From: an uncultured Eubacteriales bacterium
GTDB lineage: Bacteria > Bacillota > Clostridia > Christensenellales > Aristaeellaceae
Assembly: GCA_902782795.1 (NCBI GenBank)
Contig: CACZOT010000209.1
Location: forward strand, 1 to 5,874
Direction of reading: 5' to 3'
Length of the DNA: 5,874 nt
The position numbers and the translations under genes were made by a program. The notes under the pieces were generated by a model, which was given only the letters and a program-made list of their open reading frames with translations, was not told the DNA's origin and made no database searches. Of this stretch, positions 1 to 5,779 are shown piece by piece; the stretch's first letter is position 1, and each line of letters starts with the position of its first letter.

Positions 1-839
1 GCCGGAGCCCGGAGGCGGATATCGCCCTCGCCGCGGAGCATACCTGCGCGCGCTTCGCGCAGAAGCTGCCCCTGGAAATGGAGGATATCGCGCCGCTGGC
101 GCTCTTCGCCCTGCGCCTGATCGAAACGAAAAAGCCGGATGTGCGGCACATCGTCGTAGACGAGGCGCAGGACCTCTCGCCGCTGGAATTCTACGCCCTG
201 CGCAGGATCATGCCGACCGCGACCATGACCATCGTGGGCGATCTCCAGCAGGGCGTGAGCTCCTGGCGCGGCCTCAACGCCTGGGAGGAGATCACCGAAG
301 GCGTGTTCGGCGGGAACGTCACGCGCCATGAGCTCGTCACCAGCTACCGCAGCACCGTGGAGATCATGGAGCTAGCGGCCCGCGTGGCGAAGAACCGGCC
401 CGTGCCCGGGCTCTCCGGGGCCAGGCCCGTCCTGCGCCACGGCGAGGAGCCGACGATCGTCTCCTGCGGAACGGACGCGGAGCGCTGTACGCGCATCGCC
501 GAGACCATCGCCGCCTGGCGGGAGGCGGGGTTCTCCTCCATCGCCGTGATCAGCCGCTCCCAGGCGGAGCTCAGGGCCCTGGAAAAGCACCTGCCCGCCT
601 CGCTCGGGGCGCGTCTGCTCGACCCGGACAGCCCCACCTACGAGGGCGGTGTGCTTCTGGCGCACGCCTCGGCCGTCAAGGGCCTGGAGTTCGACGGGGT
701 GATCGTCTCCGACGCCTCCGCCGCAGCCTATCCCGCGCGGGATCTGGACGCCCGGCTCCTGTACGTCTGCCTGACGCGCGCTCTGCACAGGCTCGCCGTG
801 TTCCACATCGGCGCCGCTTCACCTCTGCTTCAGGCGTAG
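1..839 (+). CDS. UvrD/HelD-like superfamily 1 helicase, C-terminal part (5' end outside window)
   Basis: The frame is open from base 3 to the TAG at 837-839, so about 278 residues are visible and the 5' end lies left of the window. The ATG at 78 is internal, because family-like sequence continues upstream of it. Superfamily 1 helicase motifs occur in order: Walker B DEAQD (159-173), motif III GDLQQG (237-254), motif IV SYRST (342-356), motif V KGLEFD (678-695) and motif VI YVCLTRA (762-782). The wording VDEAQDLSPLEFYAL, GDLQQGV and TSYRSTVEIMELA is closest to the HelD branch as I know it. In Bacillus, HelD binds RNA polymerase and uses ATP to free it from DNA. HelD proteins are usually around 750 residues, so this would be the last third. 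A UvrD/PcrA-type DNA helicase is the alternative. The N-terminal arm that would decide it is not in the window. No terminator separates it from the next gene. Confidence 0.85.
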   Translation, partial: RSPEADIALAAEHTCARFAQKLPLEMEDIAPLALFALRLIETKKPDVRHIVVDEAQDLSPLEFYALRRIMPTATMTIVGDLQQGVSSWRGLNAWEEITEGVFGGNVTRHELVTSYRSTVEIMELAARVAKNRPVPGLSGARPVLRHGEEPTIVSCGTDAERCTRIAETIAAWREAGFSSIAVISRSQAELRALEKHLPASLGARLLDPDSPTYEGGVLLAHASAVKGLEFDGVIVSDASAAAYPARDLDARLLYVCLTRALHRLAVFHIGAASPLLQA

Positions 840-843
840 CGCG

Positions 844-872
844 TTGCCTTTTGTCCGGCGAGCGGCTATAAT
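844..872 (+). promoter_or_regulatory. Sigma-A type promoter for the DUF1653-ribokinase unit
   Basis: A -35 box TTGCCT (844-849) and a perfect -10 box TATAAT (867-872) are separated by exactly 17 bp. It begins 5 bases after the helicase stop codon. Transcription would start near 879, giving a leader of about 26 bases that contains the AAAGGAGG ribosome binding site at 890-897. There is no room for a riboswitch, and I see no operator. Confidence 0.75.
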
Positions 873-905
873 AAAGGAGAATATTCGGCAAAGGAGGCGC
901 GCGCC

Positions 906-1139
906 ATGCGGCCCAAGCCCGGGATCTACCGGCATTTCAAGGGGAATCTCTACCGGCTCGTCGCCATCGCCCGCCATTCGGAAACGCTCGAGGAGATGGC
1001 CGTCTACCAGGCCCTCTACGGAGATCGCGGCTTCTGGGTGCGGCCTGCGTCGATGTGGTCGGAAACGGTCCTCCAGGACGGGCGGCCCGTACCGCGCTTT
1101 GCCTGGATCGCCGAAAAGGAAGAGGATGTGGAGAAATGA
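906..1139 (+). CDS. DUF1653 family small protein, function unknown
   Basis: This 77-residue protein is almost entirely one DUF1653 domain. Recognisable family wording is PGIYRHFKG near the N-terminus, then HSETLEEMAVYQALYG, FWVRP and VPRFAWI. The start is the ATG at 906, preceded by a near-ideal AAAGGAGG (890-897) with an 8-base spacer. Length fits the family, which is typically about 65-80 residues. There is no signal peptide or membrane segment, so it is probably cytoplasmic. The biochemical role of DUF1653 is not known to me; aromatic and charged conserved residues suggest ligand or nucleic-acid binding, but that is speculation. It is the first gene of a unit with ribokinase: its TGA overlaps the ribokinase ATG in the sequence ATGA (1136-1139), which suggests translational coupling. 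Family assignment is confident, function is not. Confidence 0.88.
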   Translation: MRPKPGIYRHFKGNLYRLVAIARHSETLEEMAVYQALYGDRGFWVRPASMWSETVLQDGRPVPRFAWIAEKEEDVEK

Positions 1140-2056
1140 ACGTGAGAAGCGGTATCTGCGTGCTGGGCAGCCTGAACATGGACCTGGTCTGCCAGCTGGA
1201 TTCCTTCCATAAGCCGGGCGAGACGGTCACCGCCCGCGCCTTTCATACCTATACCGGCGGCAAGGGCGGCAACCAAGCCGTCGCCGCTGCCAAGCTCGGC
1301 CAGAAGGTGACGATGGTGGGCTGTGTGGGCGGCGACGCCTACGGCGCGGAGTACAAAAAGGTCCTTGAGGACCTCGGCGTGAACACACAGTACCTCTCCG
1401 TGCTGCCGGAGGAACCCACCGGCGTCGCCCTCATTGAGGTGGACAAAGAAGGCGAGAACCGCATCGTGGTCGTGCCCGGCGCGAACGCCCGCGTGGACGA
1501 GGCGCGCGCGCTCGAGGCGCACCTGGCCTTCATGCACTGCGGCGCGCTGCTCCTGCAGATGGAGACGCCCGTGGAGAGCGCCATCGCCGCGGCGGAGATC
1601 GCCCATTTCGCGGGAGCGACGGTCATCCTCGACCCCGCGCCCGCGCAGCCCATCCCGGAGCGGCTGCTCGCCGCCTGCGATTACGTCACCCCCAACGAGA
1701 CGGAGCTGGCCGTCCTCACCGGCATGGATACCTCCACCGCGGAGGCTGCCCTGCCCGCCTGCCGAAAGCTCATCGAGATGGGCGCGAAGGCGGTCATCAA
1801 CAAGCGCGGCGAAGAAGGCGCGCTGCTGGTGACGCCCACAGGCCAGAACCTCTTCTTCGGGCGGCGCGTGCTTGCGGTGGACACCACCGCTGCGGGCGAC
1901 ACCTTCAACGCCGCCTTCGCCACGGGCCTGATGATGGGCATGGACGAGCATGACGCCATCTGCTTCGCCAACGGCGCGGCGGCCGTTTCCGTCACGGGCG
2001 AAGGCGCGCAGTCGGCCATGCCGACCCTGGGCGAGGCCATCGCCTTTGTGGAATAA
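1136..2056 (+). CDS. rbsK: Ribokinase (PfkB family sugar kinase)
   Basis: The product is a 306-residue cytoplasmic kinase that would phosphorylate D-ribose to ribose 5-phosphate using ATP, feeding the pentose phosphate and nucleotide pathways. The N-terminal substrate motif GSLNMD has D16, and GGKGGNQA at residues 41-48 is the PfkB signature 1 region. The PfkB signature 2 DTTAAGDTF spans residues 249-257, with D255 (codon 1898-1900) as the catalytic base. These positions match E. coli RbsK numbering. The C-terminal GAAAVSVTGEGAQSAMP is typical of ribokinases. The ATP-binding loop usually written TLG reads K223-R224-G225 here, a variation. I chose the ATG at 1136 because it overlaps the DUF1653 stop (ATGA) and has a purine-rich site (AAGGAAGAGG, around 1116-1125) before it. 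The upstream in-frame ATG at 1055 would add 27 unrelated residues inside DUF1653. A deoxyribokinase is the main alternative. No ribose transporter or repressor gene lies in the window. Confidence 0.92.
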   Translation: MNVRSGICVLGSLNMDLVCQLDSFHKPGETVTARAFHTYTGGKGGNQAVAAAKLGQKVTMVGCVGGDAYGAEYKKVLEDLGVNTQYLSVLPEEPTGVALIEVDKEGENRIVVVPGANARVDEARALEAHLAFMHCGALLLQMETPVESAIAAAEIAHFAGATVILDPAPAQPIPERLLAACDYVTPNETELAVLTGMDTSTAEAALPACRKLIEMGAKAVINKRGEEGALLVTPTGQNLFFGRRVLAVDTTAAGDTFNAAFATGLMMGMDEHDAICFANGAAAVSVTGEGAQSAMPTLGEAIAFVE

Positions 2057-2085
2057 ATAGCCCCGGCTCGCGATGAATAAACGGA

Positions 2086-2127
2086 CCGCGCGCTTCCCAG
2101 GCCTGGAAGCGCGCGGCCCATCTTTTT
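2086..2127. terminator. Rho-independent terminator after ribokinase, possibly bidirectional
   Basis: A perfect 12-bp GC-rich stem pairs 2086-2097 (CCGCGCGCTTCC) with 2105-2116 (GGAAGCGCGCGG) around a 7-base loop. On the plus strand it is followed by CCCATCTTTTT, so the T-run ends at 2127, suitable for ending ribokinase transcription. Read on the minus strand the downstream side is CCGTTTATTC, a weaker T-rich tail. The same hairpin could therefore also end the convergent riboflavin kinase transcript. Confidence 0.85.
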
Positions 2128-2157
2128 GCATTTCAGGGATGTTGCAGACGGCGTCTC

Positions 2158-2550
2158 TCAGCGCGCCGCGTCTTCCCGCCGCCAATCCCGAGCGGCCTGG
2201 ATATCCCGCGCGACCTGGGCGGCCAGCTCCTCGCCCGAGGCGAAGGGACGCTCCGGGCGCAGGTACTGGAGGTACGTCACGCGCACCTCGCGGCCATAGA
2301 GATCCGGCCGGCCCTCGAGGATATGCACCTCCAGGGTCGGCGCGCCTTCCGGGAAGGTCGGGTGCATGCCCTGGTTGAGCACGGAGCGGTAGCACGCGCC
2401 GTCGTCCAGGGTCTCGAGCTCGGCCACGTACACGCCGTTGGCCGGGGCGTCCTCGCCCTCCGGAAAGGGCAGGTTCGCCGTGGGGAACCCCAGCCCCTCG
2501 CCGATGTGCTTTCCATGCAGGACCGTGCCCGTCACCGTGCAGATCGCCAT
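2158..2550 (-). CDS. Stand-alone riboflavin kinase (flavokinase) domain protein
   Basis: The 130-residue product matches the flavokinase domain, normally the C-terminal half of bifunctional RibF, which converts riboflavin and ATP to FMN. Visible motifs are HGKHIGEGLGFPTANL (residues 12-27, with the PTAN nucleotide-binding motif), GVYVAEL (39-45), NQGMHPTF (59-66), LEVHIL (73-78, E74 being the expected catalytic glutamate), DLYGREV, and a C-terminal YLRPERPF followed by a helix. The FAD synthetase (adenylyltransferase) domain is absent, so it should make FMN but not FAD. The start is the ATG at 2550 because an AGGAAGGG site (2559-2566) lies 8 bases upstream. The longer frame back to a TTG at 2610 would begin inside the -35 box of the promoter. 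The position usually R in IGRxLGFPTAN is E18 here. It faces ribokinase and diverges from lon. No FMN riboswitch fits in the short leader. Confidence 0.88.
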   Translation of the reverse strand: MAICTVTGTVLHGKHIGEGLGFPTANLPFPEGEDAPANGVYVAELETLDDGACYRSVLNQGMHPTFPEGAPTLEVHILEGRPDLYGREVRVTYLQYLRPERPFASGEELAAQVARDIQAARDWRREDAAR

Positions 2551-2558
2551 ACCCTCAT

Positions 2559-2566
2559 CCCTTCCT
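2559..2566 (-). promoter_or_regulatory. Ribosome binding site that fixes the flavokinase start
   Basis: On the minus strand the sequence reads AGGAAGGG, 8 bases before the ATG at 2550. No comparable site precedes the in-frame TTG at 2610, which supports the 130-residue product over the 150-residue one. Confidence 0.7.
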
Positions 2567-2581
2567 TTTTCCAGCGGCAAC

Positions 2582-2610
2582 AGGATAGCCCAAGCGGCGG
2601 CGTTTGTCAA
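2582..2610 (-). promoter_or_regulatory. Sigma-A type promoter for the riboflavin kinase gene
   Basis: Read on the minus strand there is a perfect -35 box TTGACA (2610-2605), a 17-bp spacer and a -10 box TATCCT (2587-2582). Transcription would start near 2575, leaving a leader of about 25 bases before the ATG at 2550. That is too short for an FMN riboswitch, so expression is probably not flavin-controlled through such an element. Confidence 0.75.
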
Positions 2611-2657
2611 CAGGCTGCAAAAACCTCTTCCAGGGAAAAAGCGTCTGCGCCGCGCAC

Positions 2658-2686
2658 TTGTTTTCTACACATTCGGGCGGTATAAT
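2658..2686 (+). promoter_or_regulatory. Sigma-A type promoter for lon-engB
   Basis: A -35 box TTGTTT (2658-2663) and a perfect -10 box TATAAT (2681-2686) are spaced by 17 bp. The predicted start of transcription is near 2693, giving a leader of about 38 bases. I see no CIRCE inverted repeat and no CtsR heptad repeat, the heat-shock operators known from Firmicutes. An imperfect inverted repeat covers the -10 region and the transcription start (arms 2682-2687 and 2698-2703). Confidence 0.75.
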
Positions 2687-2715
2687 ATAAGATAGTGTAT
2701 TATCGAATCTTTCCT

Positions 2716-2720
2716 GGAGG
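2716..2720 (+). promoter_or_regulatory. Ribosome binding site selecting the TTG start of lon
   Basis: GGAGG (within TGGAGGAA) lies 10 bases before the TTG at 2731. No such site precedes the GTG at 2695, which sits almost exactly at the predicted transcription start. Confidence 0.75.
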
Positions 2721-2730
2721 AACAAACGCT

Positions 2731-5073
2731 TTGGATATCCGCACGAATGAAAACTCCCTTTCTCCCCTGCCGCTGATGCCCCTGCGCGGGCTGCTCGCCT
2801 ATCCGGACATGCTGGTGCATTTCGACGTGGGGCGCGACCGCTCCATCGCCGCCGTGGACAAGGCTGTGGAGGGCGACAGCCGCCTCTTCGCCGTGGCTCA
2901 GCGCGACCCGTCCGTGGAATTCCCCGGCCTGGACGATCTGTACACCGTCGGCACCGTGATCGTCGTCAAGCAGGTGCTCAAGCTGCCCGACGGCGTCCTG
3001 CGCGTGCTCGCCCTGGGCGAAAAACGCGCCATCCTTCTCGATATCGACGAAAACGGCCCCGTCCCCTACGCCGATTACCGCCTCATGCCCGAAAAGGCCC
3101 GGGGCGAGGATATCGAGCTGGCCACCATGATGCGCATGGCCCGGCAGGCCTTCGCCTCCTTCGCCGCTACCCGCGCGGATTTCCCGCCGGAGCTGCTCGA
3201 ATCCGTCGAGGAGGAGCAGAACCCCTCCGCCCTGCCGGATCTCATCGCCGCCAATACCTTCCACGAGCTCGCCGACAAGCAGAAGATCCTCGAGTGCCGC
3301 TCGCTGAAGCTGCGCTATAAGCTGCTGCTGCAGATCCTCGAGCGCGAGGAGCGCATGCTGGTGGTGGAAAAGCGCATCCAGGCCATGGTGCGCGACAGCA
3401 TGGAGAAAAACCAGAAGCAGTATTACCTGCGCGAACAGCTGCGCGCCATCCGCACAGAGCTGGGCGAGGACGAGGAAAGCGCCACGGGCCAGCTGCGCGA
3501 AAAGCTGGAGAAATCCGCCATGACGGGCGAGGCCCGTACCATGGCCGAGCGCGAGCTGAACCGCATGGAGCACATGGCTCCCGGCACGCCGGAGATCTCC
3601 GTGAGCCGCAGCTATGTGGAATTCCTGCTCGATCTGCCCTGGGGCGCGCCCCAGGAGAAGCCCTTCCGCGTGGACAGGGCCAAGAAGATCCTCGAGCGCG
3701 ACCATTACGGCCTGGAAAAGGTCAAGGAGCGCGTGCTGGAGTATCTGGCCGTGCGCTCGCTCAAGCCGGATATGAAGACGCCCATCCTCTGTCTTGTGGG
3801 CGCGCCCGGCGTGGGCAAGACGAGCATCGCCCATTCCATCGCCGAGGCCTTGGGCCGCAAGTTCGCGCGCATGTCCCTGGGCGGCCTGCACGACGAGGCG
3901 GAGATCCGCGGCCACCGGCGCACGTATATCGGGGCCATGCCCGGGCGCATCCTCTCTCTGGTGCGGCAGACCGGCGTGACGGACCCCGTCCTTCTTCTCG
4001 ACGAGATCGACAAGCTCACCAGCGATATGCGCGGCGACCCGGCCAGCGCGCTGCTCGAGGCGCTCGATCCGGAGCAGAACTCCACCTTCTCCGACCACTA
4101 CGTCGAAGCGCCTTACGATCTCTCCCACGTGCTCTTCATCACCACCGCCAACACTTCGGACACCATCCCCGCGCCGCTTCTGGACCGCATGGAGCTGATC
4201 GAGGTGCCCAGCTACACCCTGGAGGAGAAGGTCCAGATCGCCAAGCGCCATCTCTGGCCACGCCAGCTCAAGAACCACGCCCTCACCAAGGCCCAGGTGC
4301 GCATCAGCGAGGCCATGCTCCGCGAGGTCATCGAGGGGTACACGGCCGAGGCCGGCGTGCGCACGCTCGAACGCCAGCTCGGGGCGATCCTGCGCAAGAC
4401 TGCCGTGCGCCTTCTCGAGACTCCGGAGGAGGAGCGCAAGTGCGTGACCGTCACCTCCGCGCTTCTGGAGGAATACCTTGGCGCTCCGACGTACATCACC
4501 CCCGCCGCGGGCAAAGCCCCGGAGACGGGCGTTGTCAACGGCCTGGCCTGGACGAGCGTGGGCGGCAAAACCCTCTCGGTGGAGGCGACCGTCATGCCCG
4601 GCAGCGGCGCGCTGGAGCTCACTGGCCAGCTGGGCGACGTGATGAAGGAATCCGCCCGCGCCGCCTACAGCTACATCCGCAGTCGTTCGGACGTCTACTC
4701 CATCGCCGCAGATTTCCACACCCGCAACGACGTCCACGTCCATGTGCCCGAGGGCGCGGTCCCCAAGGACGGCCCCAGCGCGGGCGTGGCCCTCACCTGC
4801 GCCATGCTTTCCGCCATCACAGGCAAGCCCGCCCGGCAGGATGTGGCCATGACAGGCGAGATCACCCTGCGCGGCAAGGTGCTGCCCATTGGCGGCGTCA
4901 AGGAAAAGCTGCTGGCCGCCTACCGCATGGGCATGACCACTGTGCTCCTCCCCGAGGACAACAAAAAGGACCTGCGCGAGATCCCCGAGGAGATCCGCAA
5001 AAAGCTCGATGTGCGCACCATCACCGGCGTCGACCAGGCCATCCGCATCGTACTGGGAGGAAACGGACAATGA
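2731..5073 (+). CDS. lon: ATP-dependent protease Lon (LonA type)
   Basis: This 780-residue cytoplasmic AAA+ serine protease degrades misfolded and some regulatory proteins as a ring-shaped oligomer. The length matches LonA (about 775-785). The order is an N-terminal substrate-binding domain (about 9-195, opening LPLMPLRGLLAYP), a helical coiled-coil stretch with YYLREQLRAIRTELGE from residue 231, the AAA+ module and the protease domain (about 590 to the end). The Walker A GAPGVGKT is at 357-364, Walker B has D424-E425, the likely arginine finger is R486 in LLDRMEL, and the sensor-2 arginine is R544 in GVRTLER. The catalytic dyad is S683 in GPSAGVAL and K726 in GGVKEKL. All key residues are present, so it should be active. 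The start is the TTG at 2731, which has GGAGG 10 bases upstream. The in-frame GTG at 2695 lies at the predicted transcript start without a ribosome binding site. The stop overlaps the engB start in ATGA (5070-5073). Lacking a membrane segment, it is LonA rather than LonB. Confidence 0.97.
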   Translation: MDIRTNENSLSPLPLMPLRGLLAYPDMLVHFDVGRDRSIAAVDKAVEGDSRLFAVAQRDPSVEFPGLDDLYTVGTVIVVKQVLKLPDGVLRVLALGEKRAILLDIDENGPVPYADYRLMPEKARGEDIELATMMRMARQAFASFAATRADFPPELLESVEEEQNPSALPDLIAANTFHELADKQKILECRSLKLRYKLLLQILEREERMLVVEKRIQAMVRDSMEKNQKQYYLREQLRAIRTELGEDEESATGQLREKLEKSAMTGEARTMAERELNRMEHMAPGTPEISVSRSYVEFLLDLPWGAPQEKPFRVDRAKKILERDHYGLEKVKERVLEYLAVRSLKPDMKTPILCLVGAPGVGKTSIAHSIAEALGRKFARMSLGGLHDEAEIRGHRRTYIGAMPGRILSLVRQTGVTDPVLLLDEIDKLTSDMRGDPASALLEALDPEQNSTFSDHYVEAPYDLSHVLFITTANTSDTIPAPLLDRMELIEVPSYTLEEKVQIAKRHLWPRQLKNHALTKAQVRISEAMLREVIEGYTAEAGVRTLERQLGAILRKTAVRLLETPEEERKCVTVTSALLEEYLGAPTYITPAAGKAPETGVVNGLAWTSVGGKTLSVEATVMPGSGALELTGQLGDVMKESARAAYSYIRSRSDVYSIAADFHTRNDVHVHVPEGAVPKDGPSAGVALTCAMLSAITGKPARQDVAMTGEITLRGKVLPIGGVKEKLLAAYRMGMTTVLLPEDNKKDLREIPEEIRKKLDVRTITGVDQAIRIVLGGNGQ

Positions 5074-5663
5074 GGATCACCAGCGCGCGCTTCGTCACCT
5101 CGCTTGACGCCTTCAAGTCCTTTCCCGGCCGCGGCCTGCCGGAGATCGCCCTGGTTGGCAAGAGCAACGTGGGCAAATCCTCGCTGATCAACCGCCTGAC
5201 CAACAACTCCAAGCTCGCCAAGACTTCCGCCGAGCCCGGCAAGACGCGCCTGATCAACCTCTATCGCATCAACGACGCCTTCTTCCTCACCGATCTGCCC
5301 GGCTACGGCTTCGCCCGCGCCCCCAAGGAGGAAAAGGCGCGCTGGGCCCGCATGATCGAGGGGTATCTCTCCGGAAGCGATACCCTGCGCCATGCCTTCC
5401 TCCTGGTGGATATCCGGCACGATCCTTCCGACGACGACCGCATGATGGCCGATTACCTGCGCCATTATTCCATCCCCTTCACGGTTGTCGCCACCAAGGC
5501 GGATAAGATCTCCGGCGCCAAGCGCGGCGCGGCCCTCATGTCCGTGGGCCGGGGCACCGGCGCCCAGCCCTGGGACGTGCTGCCCTTCTCCTCCCTGAAC
5601 GGCTTCGGCGGAGACAAGCTCCTTTCCCGCATCCAGGCGGTGCTCTCCCCGGCGGAGGAGTAG
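5070..5663 (+). CDS. engB: Ribosome biogenesis GTPase EngB/YsxC
   Basis: The 197-residue product is a TRAFAC-class GTPase that helps assemble the 50S ribosomal subunit and is essential in Bacillus. The length fits the family (about 195-200). The motifs are G1 GKSNVGKS (residues 30-37), the G2 threonine in PGKTR (T59), G3 DLPGYG (75-80), G4 TKAD (142-145) and a G5-like FSS before the C-terminal helix. DLPGYGFA and SNVGKSSLIN are diagnostic for EngB rather than Era or Der. The ATG at 5070 overlaps the lon stop in ATGA. A GGGAGG ribosome binding site (5055-5060) sits inside the lon 3' end with a 9-base spacer, so translation is probably coupled to lon. The lon-ysxC order is the same as in Bacillus subtilis. 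No separate promoter is evident, so the lon promoter probably serves both. Confidence 0.96.
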   Translation: MRITSARFVTSLDAFKSFPGRGLPEIALVGKSNVGKSSLINRLTNNSKLAKTSAEPGKTRLINLYRINDAFFLTDLPGYGFARAPKEEKARWARMIEGYLSGSDTLRHAFLLVDIRHDPSDDDRMMADYLRHYSIPFTVVATKADKISGAKRGAALMSVGRGTGAQPWDVLPFSSLNGFGGDKLLSRIQAVLSPAEE

Positions 5664-5698
5664 CCCCCGCGCCCTGCGGGGAAAACAACAAACGAAAT

Positions 5699-5733
5699 AG
5701 CAAAGCAGTCCTGATCGAAAGGACTGCTTTGCT
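5699..5733. terminator. Hairpin terminator between convergent genes, probably bidirectional
   Basis: A perfect 14-bp stem pairs 5699-5712 (AGCAAAGCAGTCCT) with 5720-5733 (AGGACTGCTTTGCT) around a 7-base loop. Read on the minus strand it is followed by the T-rich ATTTCGTTTGTTGTTTT, a good terminator for the gene entering from the right. On the plus strand only TGTATGG follows, so its ability to end engB transcription is less clear, although the distal arm itself contains CTTTGCTT. A smaller 6-bp hairpin (5665-5670 with 5676-5681) lies just after the engB stop codon. Confidence 0.7.
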
Positions 5734-5779
5734 TGTATGGAGGCCGGAGATCTGCTTTCCGGGGGCTGGTCGCTCCCGT

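Noticed and set aside
844..1212. A plus-strand frame of 122 codons overlapping DUF1653 in another phase.
   Set aside because: Arginine- and proline-rich composition without any domain, and it overlaps a recognised gene that has its own strong ribosome binding site.
1016..2395. A 459-residue minus-strand open frame opposite ribokinase and overlapping the flavokinase gene.
   Set aside because: Low-complexity composition, no domain, and it overlaps two well-supported genes and the terminator hairpin. It is a GC-rich shadow frame.
2551..2610. Longer flavokinase starting at a TTG at 2610.
   Set aside because: That codon is part of the predicted -35 box TTGACA, so it would not be transcribed from this promoter, and it has no ribosome binding site.
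2551..2730. Possible FMN riboswitch or heat-shock operator (CIRCE or CtsR box) in the divergent intergenic region.
   Set aside because: Both predicted leaders are under 40 bases, and none of the conserved riboswitch or operator sequences is present.
4440..5069. Upstream extension of the engB frame for 210 codons inside lon, possibly a fused or longer GTPase.
   Set aside because: The extension is rich in R, G, P and H with no homology, while the ATG at 5070 has a good ribosome binding site and fits the known EngB length.
2665..5070. An 801-residue open frame on the minus strand lying almost exactly opposite lon.
   Set aside because: It mirrors the lon codon pattern, as expected in GC-rich DNA where strong codon bias removes antisense stops. 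Its product is rich in H, A, G and L with no recognisable domain, and its start would lie within engB.
5665..5681. Short 6-bp GC hairpin immediately after the engB stop as a terminator.
   Set aside because: It is followed by AAAACAACAAAC rather than T residues on the plus strand, so it does not fit an intrinsic terminator.
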